26,409 nt of DNA from an uncultured Pseudomonadota bacterium (GTDB lineage Bacteria; Myxococcota_A; Polyangia; HGW-17): positions 1 to 26,409 of the forward strand of contig CALKWH010000399.1 in the NCBI GenBank assembly GCA_938004375.1. Direction: 5' to 3'. The position numbers and the translations under genes are program-made. Of this stretch, positions 1 through 7,575 are shown one piece after another (the stretch's first letter is position 1; each line of letters begins with the position of its first letter). Below the pieces are notes generated by a model. It saw only the letters and a list, made by a program, of their open reading frames with translations. It searched no databases and had not been told where the DNA came from.

Positions 1-99
1 AACGGCAGGCGCCACCGGGATCGCAGGTCGTGCGGGAGCCGCAGGCGCCGTGGGAGCCGCAGGCGCCGTGGGAACGGCAGGCGCCACCGGGATCGCAGG
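1..99. repeat. Intragenic direct repeats coding the Ala/Pro tail
   Basis: The 27 bases at 1-27 recur exactly at 73-99. Between them is an 18-bp unit (GCAGGCGCCGTGGGAGCC) in near-identical copies. The period is a multiple of three, so copy changes would keep the reading frame of the response-regulator tail. The array may continue past the window edge. Confidence 0.8.
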
Positions 100-867
100 G
101 ACGGGAGCCGCACCCGGGAAGGTGAAGGGAGAAGCCGCGCCACCCCCGATGGAGGAGGACGGCGGAGCGAACGAGGACATGAAGACGGTCTCCTTGACCG
201 GCTTTCTCTGGGGGGCGGAATCCTCGGGGGCCACGACGGCCGGTACGCTGCCGGTGGGCTTCTTCTCGAGGAGATTGGAGGAGACGATGGGGGCGCTCGC
301 ATGGGCCGACGCCGGCGCAGAGGGGATCACCGGAAGGGCGGGCGCAGAGGGAACGCGGGCCGGGATCGGGGGCATGGCGACCTCGCCCCCGGAGACGGCA
401 CCGGACGTGCCGAAGTCCAGCGCGATGTCGATGGACATGTCACTGTCGTCGGGCGTCTCGGCGTCGATGATGATCTCTTCGACCTGCTCGACGGCGGGTT
501 TGCTGCGGGCCACGGAGGCCTTGCCCACCAGTTCGATGAGCGCGTCGGGCAGGAAGGGCTTCTCGATGCTGCCATCGGCGCCGACGCCGCGCACGGCATC
601 GAACGGCTTCCCCTTGCTGCGCAGGATGATGACCGGGATCCCACTGAGCGCACTCTCCTGCTTGATCGCGGACAACAGGTGATACCCGTCCATCCCGGGC
701 AGGAAGTCCTCGGCGAGGATCAGATTGGGTTTCTTTTCCCGCGCCATGAGTAGGGCCGACTGGCCGTCGGCGGCCTCGAGGAACTGGCGACCGGAGTCGC
801 CCAGCGTCATCTGAACGGCACGTCGGATTGTCTTGCTGTCGTCTGCAACCAGGATCAATTGGGTCAT
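1..867 (-). CDS. Response regulator with degenerate receiver domain and Ala/Pro-rich tail (3' end outside window)
   Basis: The frame is open from the ATG at 867 to the window edge (289 codons, C-terminus missing). GAGGCGG just upstream of the start serves as a ribosome binding site. Residues 1-120 form a CheY-like receiver: the acidic pair D9-D10 and K103 in EKPF are present. At the phosphorylation site, where Asp normally lies four residues before the conserved Pro, there is E53, followed by D54 (AEDFLPGMDG). The conserved Thr/Ser is R83. The fold is therefore probably intact but normal phosphorylation is doubtful. After about residue 130 comes an acidic segment and then a long Ala/Pro/Val-rich low-complexity tail. 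No output domain is seen before the edge. A possible -10 (TATACT, 929 to 924 on the minus strand) lies upstream without a clear -35. The role is unknown; a protein-interaction scaffold is one possibility. Confidence 0.85.
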   Translation of the reverse strand, partial: MTQLILVADDSKTIRRAVQMTLGDSGRQFLEAADGQSALLMAREKKPNLILAEDFLPGMDGYHLLSAIKQESALSGIPVIILRSKGKPFDAVRGVGADGSIEKPFLPDALIELVGKASVARSKPAVEQVEEIIIDAETPDDSDMSIDIALDFGTSGAVSGGEVAMPPIPARVPSAPALPVIPSAPASAHASAPIVSSNLLEKKPTGSVPAVVAPEDSAPQRKPVKETVFMSSFAPPSSSIGGGAASPFTFPGAAPVPAIPVAPAVPTAPAAPTAPAAPARPAIPVAPAV

Positions 868-941
868 ATCCGCCTCACCTGTTCAGAGAGGTTTACCAGA
901 AACCGACCGGCACCGCAAGAACCAGTATAAATTGGTCCCGC

Positions 942-1733
942 TCACAGCGCGGCCAGACCAGCGTGAATCTCGCCCAGATCCCGGACCACCCGATCCGGTT
1001 TCAGGGCAAACACGTCGGCCTTCTCGCGGGTGGTCTCGCCGGTGAGTACGAGGAAGGAGATCAGGCCCTGCGTGACACCCATGGTGATGTCGGTGTCGAG
1101 CTGGTCACCCACCATCGCGACGTGCTCTGGACGATCCAGCCCCAACCGCTCGAGGCCGGCCTCGACCATGGGACGTGACGGCTTGCCCAGTATCATGGGT
1201 TCCCTGCCGGTCATGACCTTCAGACCGGCGATGAACACGCCCACATCAGGAGTGAGCCCCTTCTCGGTGATGCAGGTGATGTCGGGTTGGGTCGCATAAT
1301 ATGGCACGCCCGCCTGGAGCAGGTGCGCCAACTCCTCGAGCTTGCGGTAGGTGATGCCGGTGTCGAAGGTGAGCAGGGCCGCCTCGGCGTCCTCGTAGGT
1401 CAACGTGAAGCCGCGCTGCCGGAACTCCTCTTCGACGGGGGGCGTCGCCACCAGATAAATCCGGCGATACGGGGTCTCCCTCAGCAGATGACGGGCAGCC
1501 GCGTCCGCGCAGGTGAGCACCTGATCATCCCCGACCGGAAAGCCGCGGCGCCGCAGTTTCTCCACGTAGACCCGGGCCGTGGTGGAGGAGTTGTTCGTGA
1601 GGAAGAGGTACGGGATCCTACGGTCCTTCAGAAGACGCAGGAACGGAAGGGTGGCGGGCAACTCCCTGGAGCCCACATAACAAGTGCCGTCGAGATCGAG
1701 GAAGAAGGCCTGGATGCGGCTGTAGGGTTCCAT
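942..1733 (-). CDS. NagD-type HAD-superfamily phosphatase (HAD-IIA)
   Basis: A 263-residue cytoplasmic hydrolase. All HAD motifs are visible: DLDGT at residues 13-17 (nucleophile and acid Asp), FLTNNSS (motif II), GKPSRPM (motif III Lys) and MVGDQLDTDI (motif IV acidic residues). The length and the C2-type cap between motifs II and III fit the NagD/AraL/phosphoglycolate phosphatase-like group, which dephosphorylates small sugar or nucleoside phosphates. The substrate cannot be told from sequence. The ATG lies one base after the encoded CCA of the upstream tRNA, so no separate leader or Shine-Dalgarno exists. No other start keeps the DxDGT motif near the N-terminus. Expression probably depends on cutting of a tRNA-mRNA transcript. 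Confidence 0.88.
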   Translation of the reverse strand: MEPYSRIQAFFLDLDGTCYVGSRELPATLPFLRLLKDRRIPYLFLTNNSSTTARVYVEKLRRRGFPVGDDQVLTCADAAARHLLRETPYRRIYLVATPPVEEEFRQRGFTLTYEDAEAALLTFDTGITYRKLEELAHLLQAGVPYYATQPDITCITEKGLTPDVGVFIAGLKVMTGREPMILGKPSRPMVEAGLERLGLDRPEHVAMVGDQLDTDITMGVTQGLISFLVLTGETTREKADVFALKPDRVVRDLGEIHAGLAAL

Positions 1734-1734
1734 C

Positions 1735-1821
1735 TGGTGCCCGAGACCGGAATCGAACCGGTACAGGATGAATCCTGGCGGATTTTAAGTCCGCTGCGTC
1801 TACCTGTTCCGCCACCCGGGC
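1735..1821 (-). tRNA. tRNA-Leu (anticodon TAA)
   Basis: An 87-nt tRNA on the minus strand. The acceptor stem GCCCGGG pairs with CTCGGGC (one G-T pair), and discriminator A and CCA are encoded. The anticodon loop CTTAAAA sits on stem GCGGA/TCCGC, giving anticodon TAA. The long variable arm and the T-arm (CCGG TTCGATT CCGG) are those of a normal class II leucine tRNA. Its 3' end is one base from the HAD gene start. Confidence 0.97.
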
Positions 1822-1834
1822 ACGGGTAGCCGGT

Positions 1835-1911
1835 TGGTGGCTCTGCTGGGAGTCGAACCCAGAACATCTCGATTTTGAGTCGAGCGCCTCTGCCAATTGG
1901 GCCACAGAGCC
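1835..1911 (-). tRNA. tRNA with leucine anticodon CAA but short variable loop (atypical)
   Basis: A 77-nt tRNA, 13 nt upstream of tRNA-Leu(TAA) on the same strand. The acceptor stem GGCTCTG/CAGAGCC is a perfect 7 bp, with discriminator A and encoded CCA. The anticodon stem CTCGA/TCGAG carries loop CTCAAAA, so the anticodon is CAA. The T-arm CTGGG TTCGACT CCCAG is intact. The D-arm (GCC with GGC, 11-nt loop) resembles leucine tRNAs, but the variable region is only ATGTT, five bases, where leucine tRNAs normally have a long arm. It may be a class I leucine-like tRNA, a specialised tRNA or a diverged gene. The amino acid it carries is not certain. Confidence 0.85.
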
Positions 1912-1923
1912 CAACCACCCCCG

Positions 1924-1951
1924 TTTATGCAGTGCCCAGAGAAAAATGCAA
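1924..1951 (-). promoter_or_regulatory. Candidate promoter of the tRNA-tRNA-HAD transcript
   Basis: On the minus strand TTGCAT (1951 to 1946), a 16-nt spacer and CATAAA (1929 to 1924) lie just before the first tRNA. A G-rich stretch between -10 and the tRNA fits the GC-rich discriminator of stable-RNA promoters. Matches are moderate (3/6 and 4/6). Confidence 0.5.
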
Positions 1952-2115
1952 GCTGAAAAACCGGTCGTCCCGCATCCTCGCGCGCGCGGTGTCGATACTT
2001 AATAAAAATAGAATCTTGACAGGAACGCGCGTTTTCGATAGGGAGAAACCACTGGGAGCCGCCGGGTGGTTCTACTTATCGTGTCGCCGGGCGGACCTCC
2101 GAAAGGTCATTCGGA
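1952..2115. other. Intergenic leader region before zapA
   Basis: No gene is seen. A consensus -35 (TTGACA, 2016-2021, plus strand) lies after an AT-rich stretch, but no good -10 follows at 16-18 nt (ATAGGG or TAGGGA only). An inverted repeat AACCAC/GTGGTT (2047-2052 with 2066-2071) could form a hairpin in the zapA leader. The ribosome binding site for zapA is weak (AAAGG at about 2102). Confidence 0.4.
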
Positions 2116-2394
2116 ATGAGCTCGGATTCCCTGGAAGTCACCATCGGCGGTCAAAAACTGCACCTGCGGGGGCAGGACTCCGCGGATCTGCGCGAGCACG
2201 TCGACCTGGTGAACCGGACCCTCTCCGAGATCACGGGGCCGGGTGGCGAGGTCAACGTGCGGGTGGCGCTGCTGGCCGCGTTGAACCTCGCCGAGACGTT
2301 GGCGGCGGAGCGTCGAAAGAACCTCGAGCTCCTGAAGAACATCCGGGCGCGAGCGGTGCACATCTCCGATTGCATCGAACGGATCCCACGGTAG
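2116..2394 (+). CDS. zapA: Cell division protein ZapA
   Basis: A 92-residue cytoplasmic protein of usual ZapA length. It opens with the ZapA pattern LEVTIGGQKLHLRG, followed by a helical part with NVRVALLAALNLAETLAAE and a coiled-coil tail. ZapA binds FtsZ and promotes bundling of its filaments at the division site. It stands directly upstream of rny, an arrangement I associate with Myxococcota-type genomes, but a terminator separates the two. The start is the only ATG before the conserved first strand. Confidence 0.9.
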   Translation: MSSDSLEVTIGGQKLHLRGQDSADLREHVDLVNRTLSEITGPGGEVNVRVALLAALNLAETLAAERRKNLELLKNIRARAVHISDCIERIPR

Positions 2395-2395
2395 T

Positions 2396-2418
2396 CACCC
2401 CACTGGGGGGTGTTTATT
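2396..2418 (+). terminator. Rho-independent terminator after zapA
   Basis: CACCCC pairs with GGGGTG around a short loop and is followed by TTTATTT. It begins two bases after the zapA stop. Confidence 0.75.
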
Positions 2419-2623
2419 TATAGATGAATAGATACAAGGATTTTTCTGAGAATTTCAACGGACGCAAGGCCGGTTTTTCCTTTTTTGGGAGTCTTCCCGA
2501 GCAGGAGTCGACGCATAATTCTCATCACTGACTTTTCCCGGATCCCCGTGACCCGGACCCCTTGAATCTATTCACCAAATTGGCCGTGCGGCGCCTGTCG
2601 CACCTGCCTGAGGAGGTGAATCC
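2419..2623 (+). other. Intergenic leader of rny with strong Shine-Dalgarno
   Basis: An AT-rich stretch (2413-2460) probably holds the rny promoter, but no clear -35/-10 pair can be named. AGGAGGTGA (2611-2619), a near-perfect anti-Shine-Dalgarno match, sits five bases before the rny ATG and fixes that start. I see no convincing 6S RNA here despite the position after zapA. Confidence 0.55.
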
Positions 2624-4186
2624 ATGTTGATCCCGATCCTGAGTGCCCTCGCGGTGGTGGCCGCCGTCGCCGGTGTGTTCGCCGGCCGGTGGTGGGCCGG
2701 CCGCCAGTTCGAAACCATGGGTCAGTCCGCGCAGGACCAGGCCCGCAAGATCCTCGAGGACGCCACCCGCGAGAGCGAGTCGATGATCCAGAAGTCCCTG
2801 ATCGAGAGCAAGGAGTCCCTGCTCAAGGCCAAGGAAGAGATCGAGAAGGAGAACGCGGAGAGCCAGAACAAGAACCGCGAGCGCGAAAAGCGCCTGGTCC
2901 GCCGCGAGCAGAAGATCGAGCAGCTCGAGGAGGAGCTCAAGGCCAAGCAGAAGGAGAGCGCCCGCCGGGAGCAGGAGGTCGCGCGCAAGGAGGAGCTCGC
3001 CGAGGTCAACTTCCAGAGCGCGACCGGGCAGCTGCAGGAGATCCGCGCCGAGCTCGAGCGCGTGGCCGGCCTCTCCACCGAGGACGCCCGCCGCATCCTG
3101 GAGGAGAAGGTCGTCGAGGAGGCCAAGCTGGCCGCCGCCGAGCGCATCGCCACCGTCGAGCAGGAGACCCAGACCAAGGTCGACGGCATCGTCAAGAAGA
3201 TCATGGTCACCGCCATGCAGCGCTACGCCTCGGAATACGTGGCCGAGCGCACTGTGAGCGTGGTCCAGCTCCCCAACGACGACATGAAGGGCCGCATCAT
3301 CGGGCGTGAGGGCCGCAACATCCGCGTCTTCGAGGCCGCCACCGGCGTGGACGTCATCATCGACGACACACCCGAGGCCGTCATCCTGTCCTGTTTCAAT
3401 CCCCTGCGCCGGGAGGTGGGCAAGGTCGCGCTCACGAAACTGATCGCCGACGGCCGCATCCATCCCACGCGCATCGAGGACCTGGTCCAGAAGGCCGAGG
3501 AGGAGGTCGCCGGCCAGTGCCGCCGTATCGGCGAGCAGGTCGCCTTCGACCTGGGCCTGCAGAAGCTCCACCCCGAACTGCTGTTCCTGCTCGGGTCGCT
3601 GAAGTTCCGCAGTTCCTACGCCCAGAACCTCCTGCTGCATTGCATCGAAGTCGGCCACATCGCGGGCATGATCGCGGCCGAGCTGGGCGTCGGCGCCAAG
3701 TACGCCCGCCGCGCCGGCGTGCTCCACGACATCGGTAAGGCCGTCGACCACCACGAGGAGGGCTCCCACGCCGAGGTGGGCGCCGCGCTGGCCAAGAAAT
3801 ACGGCGAGAACCCCCGCATCGTACAGGCCATCGCCGCCCACCACAACGAGATTGAGCCCCAGAGTCTGCTGGACCACGTCGTGCAGATCGCCAACCAGCT
3901 CTCCGCCCAGCGCCCCGGCGCCCGCAAGGAGTTCCTGTCCTCCTACATCAAGCGGCTGGAGGACCTCGAAAAGCTCTGCACCACCTTCCCCGACGTCAAG
4001 AAAGCGTACGCCCTCCAGGCCGGTCGCGAGATCCGCGTCATGGTCGAGAACCAGCGCATCTCCGACGCCGGAGCCCTGCTGCTGGCCCGGGAGATCGCCT
4101 CCAAGATCGAGAACAACCTCGCCTACCCCGGCCAGATCAAGGTGAACATCATCCGCGAGGTGCGGGCGGTCGAGTATGCCAAGTAA
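2624..4186 (+). CDS. rny: Ribonuclease Y
   Basis: A 520-residue membrane-anchored endoribonuclease that starts mRNA decay. Domains in order: one N-terminal membrane helix (about 2-22, LSALAVVAAVAGVFAG); a long highly charged coiled coil (about 30-200); a KH RNA-binding domain with GRIIGREGRN at about 223-232; and an HD domain with the catalytic H368-D369 pair (LHDIGK) and AAHHNEIEP further on. The length equals that of known RNase Y. The start is set by the strong ribosome binding site. The stop overlaps ymdB by 11 bases, which indicates translational coupling. The rny-ymdB pair is also known in Firmicutes. It heads a compact cluster that continues to the phosphate transporter. Confidence 0.97.
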   Translation: MLIPILSALAVVAAVAGVFAGRWWAGRQFETMGQSAQDQARKILEDATRESESMIQKSLIESKESLLKAKEEIEKENAESQNKNREREKRLVRREQKIEQLEEELKAKQKESARREQEVARKEELAEVNFQSATGQLQEIRAELERVAGLSTEDARRILEEKVVEEAKLAAAERIATVEQETQTKVDGIVKKIMVTAMQRYASEYVAERTVSVVQLPNDDMKGRIIGREGRNIRVFEAATGVDVIIDDTPEAVILSCFNPLRREVGKVALTKLIADGRIHPTRIEDLVQKAEEEVAGQCRRIGEQVAFDLGLQKLHPELLFLLGSLKFRSSYAQNLLLHCIEVGHIAGMIAAELGVGAKYARRAGVLHDIGKAVDHHEEGSHAEVGAALAKKYGENPRIVQAIAAHHNEIEPQSLLDHVVQIANQLSAQRPGARKEFLSSYIKRLEDLEKLCTTFPDVKKAYALQAGREIRVMVENQRISDAGALLLAREIASKIENNLAYPGQIKVNIIREVRAVEYAK

Positions 4187-5003
4187 CGACTTCTCCCGAC
4201 TCTTCTCGGACGCGCCCGACGGGCTGCGCATCCTGGCCTTCGGCGACGTCGTCGGCCCGGCCGGCGTGAAGGCGATCGAGCGGCTGCTGCCTGGGCTCCG
4301 GTCCGCCGCCCGCCCCGATCTGGTCATCGCCAACGGCGAGAACGCCAACGGCTTCGGCCTCCTGCCCGCCTCCGCCCAGAAGATGTTCGCCGCCGGCGTC
4401 GACGTGCTGACCGGCGGCAACCACACGTTCCGCCCGGCTGACGCCCACCGCATGCTCGAGCAGGACCGCCGGGTCCTGCGCCCGGCCAACCTCGCGCCGG
4501 CCACCTCTCCGGGCGCCGGAGAGCTCGTCTTCGACACCCCGCGGGGCCCCGTGGGGGTGGTGAACCTGGCCGGCCAGGTGTTCATGGACCCCGCCGACAA
4601 CCCGTTCTGGGCCCTGGACGGCGCCATCGCCCGCTTCCGGGAGCGCAAGGTGCGCGTCATCGTGGTGGACTTCCACGCCGAGGCCACCGGCGAGAAGACC
4701 GCCCTGGCCCACTTCGCCGACGGGCGGGTCTCCCTGGTCTTCGGCACCCACACCCACGTCCCTACCGCCGACGCCCGCGTGCCCCCCGGCGGCGCCGGCT
4801 TCATCACCGACGTGGGTCTGTGCGGCTCGGGGGCCGGGATCATCGGCATGGAACCCGAGGCCATCTTGCGCCGCCACCTCACCGGCCTACCCGGACGCTT
4901 CAACCCCGACGCCCGCGAGAGCCGCCTCCAGGGCGTCGCCGCGGTGGCCTCCCCCGACACGGGCGCCTGCCTGTGGATCTCTCGAGTGGAATGGCTGGCG
5001 TGA
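4176..5003 (+). CDS. ymdB: YmdB-family metallophosphoesterase (TIGR00282-like)
   Basis: A 275-residue cytoplasmic dimetal phosphodiesterase. Visible metal-site motifs are FGDVVGPAG, ANGENANGFG, GGNHTF, DFHAEATGEK and GTHTHVPTAD, the set typical of YmdB/DR1281. Family members hydrolyse cyclic nucleotides such as cAMP in vitro, and in Bacillus they affect biofilm and motility choice. The residue after GNHTF is Arg instead of the more usual Asp (GNHTFRP), a small deviation. The gene overlaps rny by 11 bases, and its TGA overlaps the ATG of the next gene (TGATG), so all three are probably co-translated. Confidence 0.93.
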   Translation: MPSNDFSRLFSDAPDGLRILAFGDVVGPAGVKAIERLLPGLRSAARPDLVIANGENANGFGLLPASAQKMFAAGVDVLTGGNHTFRPADAHRMLEQDRRVLRPANLAPATSPGAGELVFDTPRGPVGVVNLAGQVFMDPADNPFWALDGAIARFRERKVRVIVVDFHAEATGEKTALAHFADGRVSLVFGTHTHVPTADARVPPGGAGFITDVGLCGSGAGIIGMEPEAILRRHLTGLPGRFNPDARESRLQGVAAVASPDTGACLWISRVEWLA

Positions 5004-6505
5004 TGACACCCGCGCCGCGTCTCATCCCGCTACTGGGCCGGTTCGCCTGCCTCACCCTCGCGCTGGCGTTCATGGCCTGCGGCGGGGGCGCCCCCGCCGA
5101 CCAGGCCGGCCCGGGGGAGGACGTGCTCGAGGCCGCCCCGCAGACGGAACCCCCTCCCGACTGCGACCGCATCGCGGCGGGCTACATCCCCTGCCTGCCC
5201 GGCGAGCCCGCCTTGACGCCTGAGGTCCCCGTGACCGCTCCCGAGCCCTGGGCCGCGCTGCCTTGCACCCGCGAGCCCGGCCCCGCCCTCACCGTGGAGC
5301 TCTTCACCGACGGTCACTCGCCCGTGGACGTCGCGCTGCTCACCGAGCTCGCCGCCTACGAGCGTGAACACCCGGGTGGCCTGTGCCTGCGGTTGCACGC
5401 CTTCGTCGACCCCGAGGTCCCCGACGCCACCATCGCGTGGTTCGGCCGGCTGCGAACGCTCACGATGTACGCGGAACCGGTCGGTGGGTCTCCGGCGGTC
5501 GGTGGGGCTACGACGAACGCCTGGGACATCGTGCGCGAATACCTCGAGGGCCGGCGCTACCTGCGCGCCTTCGCGCCCCCCCTCGAGGGTCCCCCCGAGC
5601 CCCCCGAGCCCGGGCTCGTCGCCGACCTCGCCGCCGCCACCGCGCGCGGCAGGACCTTCGGCGTGCGTGCCCCGGGCCTGTTCCTGCTCGATGGACGGAC
5701 CGTGACCGACGGACTGACCTTCTCGGCCGCCCGGTCCCGCCCGGTTCTCCCTGCCCCCACCTCCGCGGAACCACCCCGGCCCGCCACCGTCCTCCCCTGG
5801 ACCGACGGAGCCGCCGATCCGGGGGCACGCCTGCGCGAATTCACCCTGCTGTGTCGCACGCGGCAGGACTGGCGGCACCGCCTGACCGTCATCTCCGACT
5901 GCCTCAAGGAAAAGCGACCCTGTCCCGGGCTCCTCGAGTGCATCTCCGGCCGCCTCTATGACCAGGACTGGAGCGAGTCCGAGGTGGTCGAGGCCCCACC
6001 CGACCCGCCGCCGTCCATGGTCGTCATGGGCGACGGTCCCGTGCGCTTGTTCGCCTGGCTGGATCCCGACTGTCCCTACTCCCGGGAGACGTTCCCCGTC
6101 CTCCTCGCGCGCGTCGTCCGGGATCCCCGGCTGCGGCTCCAGGTCGAGCTCGTGGCCAACACCCCCCGCGCCTCCCGGCTGCGCGAGCTCCTGCTCCATC
6201 CGGACGTGGCGGGCACCCCGGGCGGCGCCGCCTGCGTGCTCGCCGGGATCCTGGCCCATTACCCGCTGCTCAGGGACGAGGAGCTCGTCCGGATGCCCCT
6301 GGGATGCGGGATCTGGGCTCCTGCCTTGCAGGGCGACCCGAAAACGCAGAAACTGCCGGCGGGGCAGCTGCCGGCGTTCTGCGCGACCGGTTTGACCCCC
6401 TGCCTGCTGCTGGGCACGCACCTGATCGAGGGCGTCCCCAGTCCGAAGTACCTGGACTATGCCATCTCCCGCACCCAGCGGGAGCAGGCTGCATCGAAAC
6501 CCTGA
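5003..6505 (+). CDS. Lipoprotein with two degenerate DsbA-like thioredoxin domains and Cys modules
   Basis: A 500-residue protein starting at the ATG in TGATG. An earlier in-frame start would drop the signal peptide. Residues 1-25 form a lipoprotein-type signal ending FMAC, a relaxed lipobox. Order: C54-x9-C64; thioredoxin-like domain 1 (about 95-200), whose CXXC position reads S106-P-V-D109, so it is catalytically dead; cysteine module C284-x15-C300-x6-C307-x5-C313; then a DsbA-like domain 2 with C357-P-Y-S360 and the cis-Pro segment LTPC around P466. A CXXS site can form mixed disulfides but cannot resolve them. It is the most degraded of the three paralogues. It lies nine bases before the next one in the same operon. 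Likely periplasmic and lipid-anchored; partner unknown. Confidence 0.8.
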   Translation: MTPAPRLIPLLGRFACLTLALAFMACGGGAPADQAGPGEDVLEAAPQTEPPPDCDRIAAGYIPCLPGEPALTPEVPVTAPEPWAALPCTREPGPALTVELFTDGHSPVDVALLTELAAYEREHPGGLCLRLHAFVDPEVPDATIAWFGRLRTLTMYAEPVGGSPAVGGATTNAWDIVREYLEGRRYLRAFAPPLEGPPEPPEPGLVADLAAATARGRTFGVRAPGLFLLDGRTVTDGLTFSAARSRPVLPAPTSAEPPRPATVLPWTDGAADPGARLREFTLLCRTRQDWRHRLTVISDCLKEKRPCPGLLECISGRLYDQDWSESEVVEAPPDPPPSMVVMGDGPVRLFAWLDPDCPYSRETFPVLLARVVRDPRLRLQVELVANTPRASRLRELLLHPDVAGTPGGAACVLAGILAHYPLLRDEELVRMPLGCGIWAPALQGDPKTQKLPAGQLPAFCATGLTPCLLLGTHLIEGVPSPKYLDYAISRTQREQAASKP

Positions 6506-6514
6506 GGTGTTTTC

Positions 6515-7540
6515 ATGAAGAAGTTCGCGTGGCTCCCCCTGCTCCTGTTCCTCCTCATCCCGGCCTGCGGCAAGGACAAGAAGTCCCCTGCGCAGGCGAC
6601 CGACCCCGCCGCCATGAAACCGGCGACCGCCGACGGCGACATGAAGGCCGCCGAGCCGGCCACGGACAAGATCTCCTGCGAGACCCTGTTCGCCCGCCAC
6701 GGCAAGTGCATCTTCCGGATCGCGGAGACGAGCAAGATCTACAACATCCCGGTGGGCGACAGCCCCAAGAAGGGCGCGACCGAACCCCTGGTGACCCTCA
6801 TCGAGTTCTCCGAGTTCCAGTGTCCGGCCTGCAAGGGCTTCGCGCTGCAGGCGGTCCCCGAGCTGCTCAAGAAATACGAGGGCAAGATCCAGATCGTCTA
6901 TAAACACTTCCCCCTGGAGTTCCACGAGTACGCCCTGCTGGCGGCCATCGTGGCCGAGGAGGTCCGCGTGCAGAAAGGCGACGAGGCCTTCTGGAAGTTC
7001 CATGACCTGATCTACACCAGCCAGGACAAGCTCGGCCCCGAGTTCCTCAACGAGACCGCCAAGGGGCTCGGCGTGGACATGGAGAAGCTGCAGAAGATCA
7101 TCCTCGACGAAAAGAGCGCGAACAAGACGCGCGTCGAGGCCGAATACGCCCTGGGCGAGAAGGTCGACGTGCAGGGCACGCCCTTCGTCTACATCAACGG
7201 CGTCCAGTGGAACCCCGAGAGCATGGATCTGGGCGAGCTCATCGACGAGCAGCTCGCCCGGGCCGAGGCCGCCGTCGCCGCGGGCACCCCCCGCGCCAAG
7301 GTCTACGGCTTCCTCGTGGATCACGGGGAGCTGGTCTTCGAGAAGCCGGTGCCCCGGGAGGAGCAGGACCGCCAGCTCAAGGCCCGTGAGAAGATGTTCC
7401 TGGACAAATGCAAGAACAAGGATCCCCAGATGGCGATGCTCGTGAACCTGCTCACCGCCTGCTCCAAGCCCGACATCGCGTGCGAGGCCTTCACGACGTG
7501 CGTGGAGAATCAGGTCCGCCAGCTCCCCGAAGCGGAGTAG
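6515..7540 (+). CDS. DsbA-family thiol-disulfide lipoprotein with C-x9-C and four-Cys modules
   Basis: A 341-residue protein. The signal peptide ends in lipobox IPAC (Cys18). A spacer rich in Lys/Ala/Pro is followed by C55-x9-C65, then IYNIPVGDSP, then a DsbA/thioredoxin_4-type domain with active site C103-P-A-C106 and cis-Pro loop GTPFVYING. After this comes a helical region and the module C299-x16-C316-x6-C323-x5-C329 near the C-terminus. Ribosome binding site GAGGTG precedes the ATG. This is the single-unit member of the trio and the clearest likely oxidoreductase. The family forms, breaks or isomerises disulfides in the periplasm; no DsbB-like partner is encoded nearby. The two Cys modules are outside the known DsbA fold. 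Confidence 0.88.
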   Translation: MKKFAWLPLLLFLLIPACGKDKKSPAQATDPAAMKPATADGDMKAAEPATDKISCETLFARHGKCIFRIAETSKIYNIPVGDSPKKGATEPLVTLIEFSEFQCPACKGFALQAVPELLKKYEGKIQIVYKHFPLEFHEYALLAAIVAEEVRVQKGDEAFWKFHDLIYTSQDKLGPEFLNETAKGLGVDMEKLQKIILDEKSANKTRVEAEYALGEKVDVQGTPFVYINGVQWNPESMDLGELIDEQLARAEAAVAAGTPRAKVYGFLVDHGELVFEKPVPREEQDRQLKAREKMFLDKCKNKDPQMAMLVNLLTACSKPDIACEAFTTCVENQVRQLPEAE

Positions 7541-7575
7541 GTCGCCTCACCCCTTTCCCTCCGACAGGTGCCGTC

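Noticed and set aside
2396..2623. 6S RNA downstream of zapA
   Set aside because: The position is right for proteobacterial 6S RNA, but a terminator directly follows zapA and I could not find the long closing stem or central bubble.
2525..4960. Very long minus-strand frame opposite rny and ymdB
   Set aside because: It is a shadow of the high-GC third-position bias of two clear plus-strand genes and has no recognisable domain.
5030..7324. Long minus-strand frame opposite the DsbA-like genes
   Set aside because: Same codon-bias artefact; Gly/Glu/Leu-rich product with no motif, while the plus strand has signal peptides and active sites.
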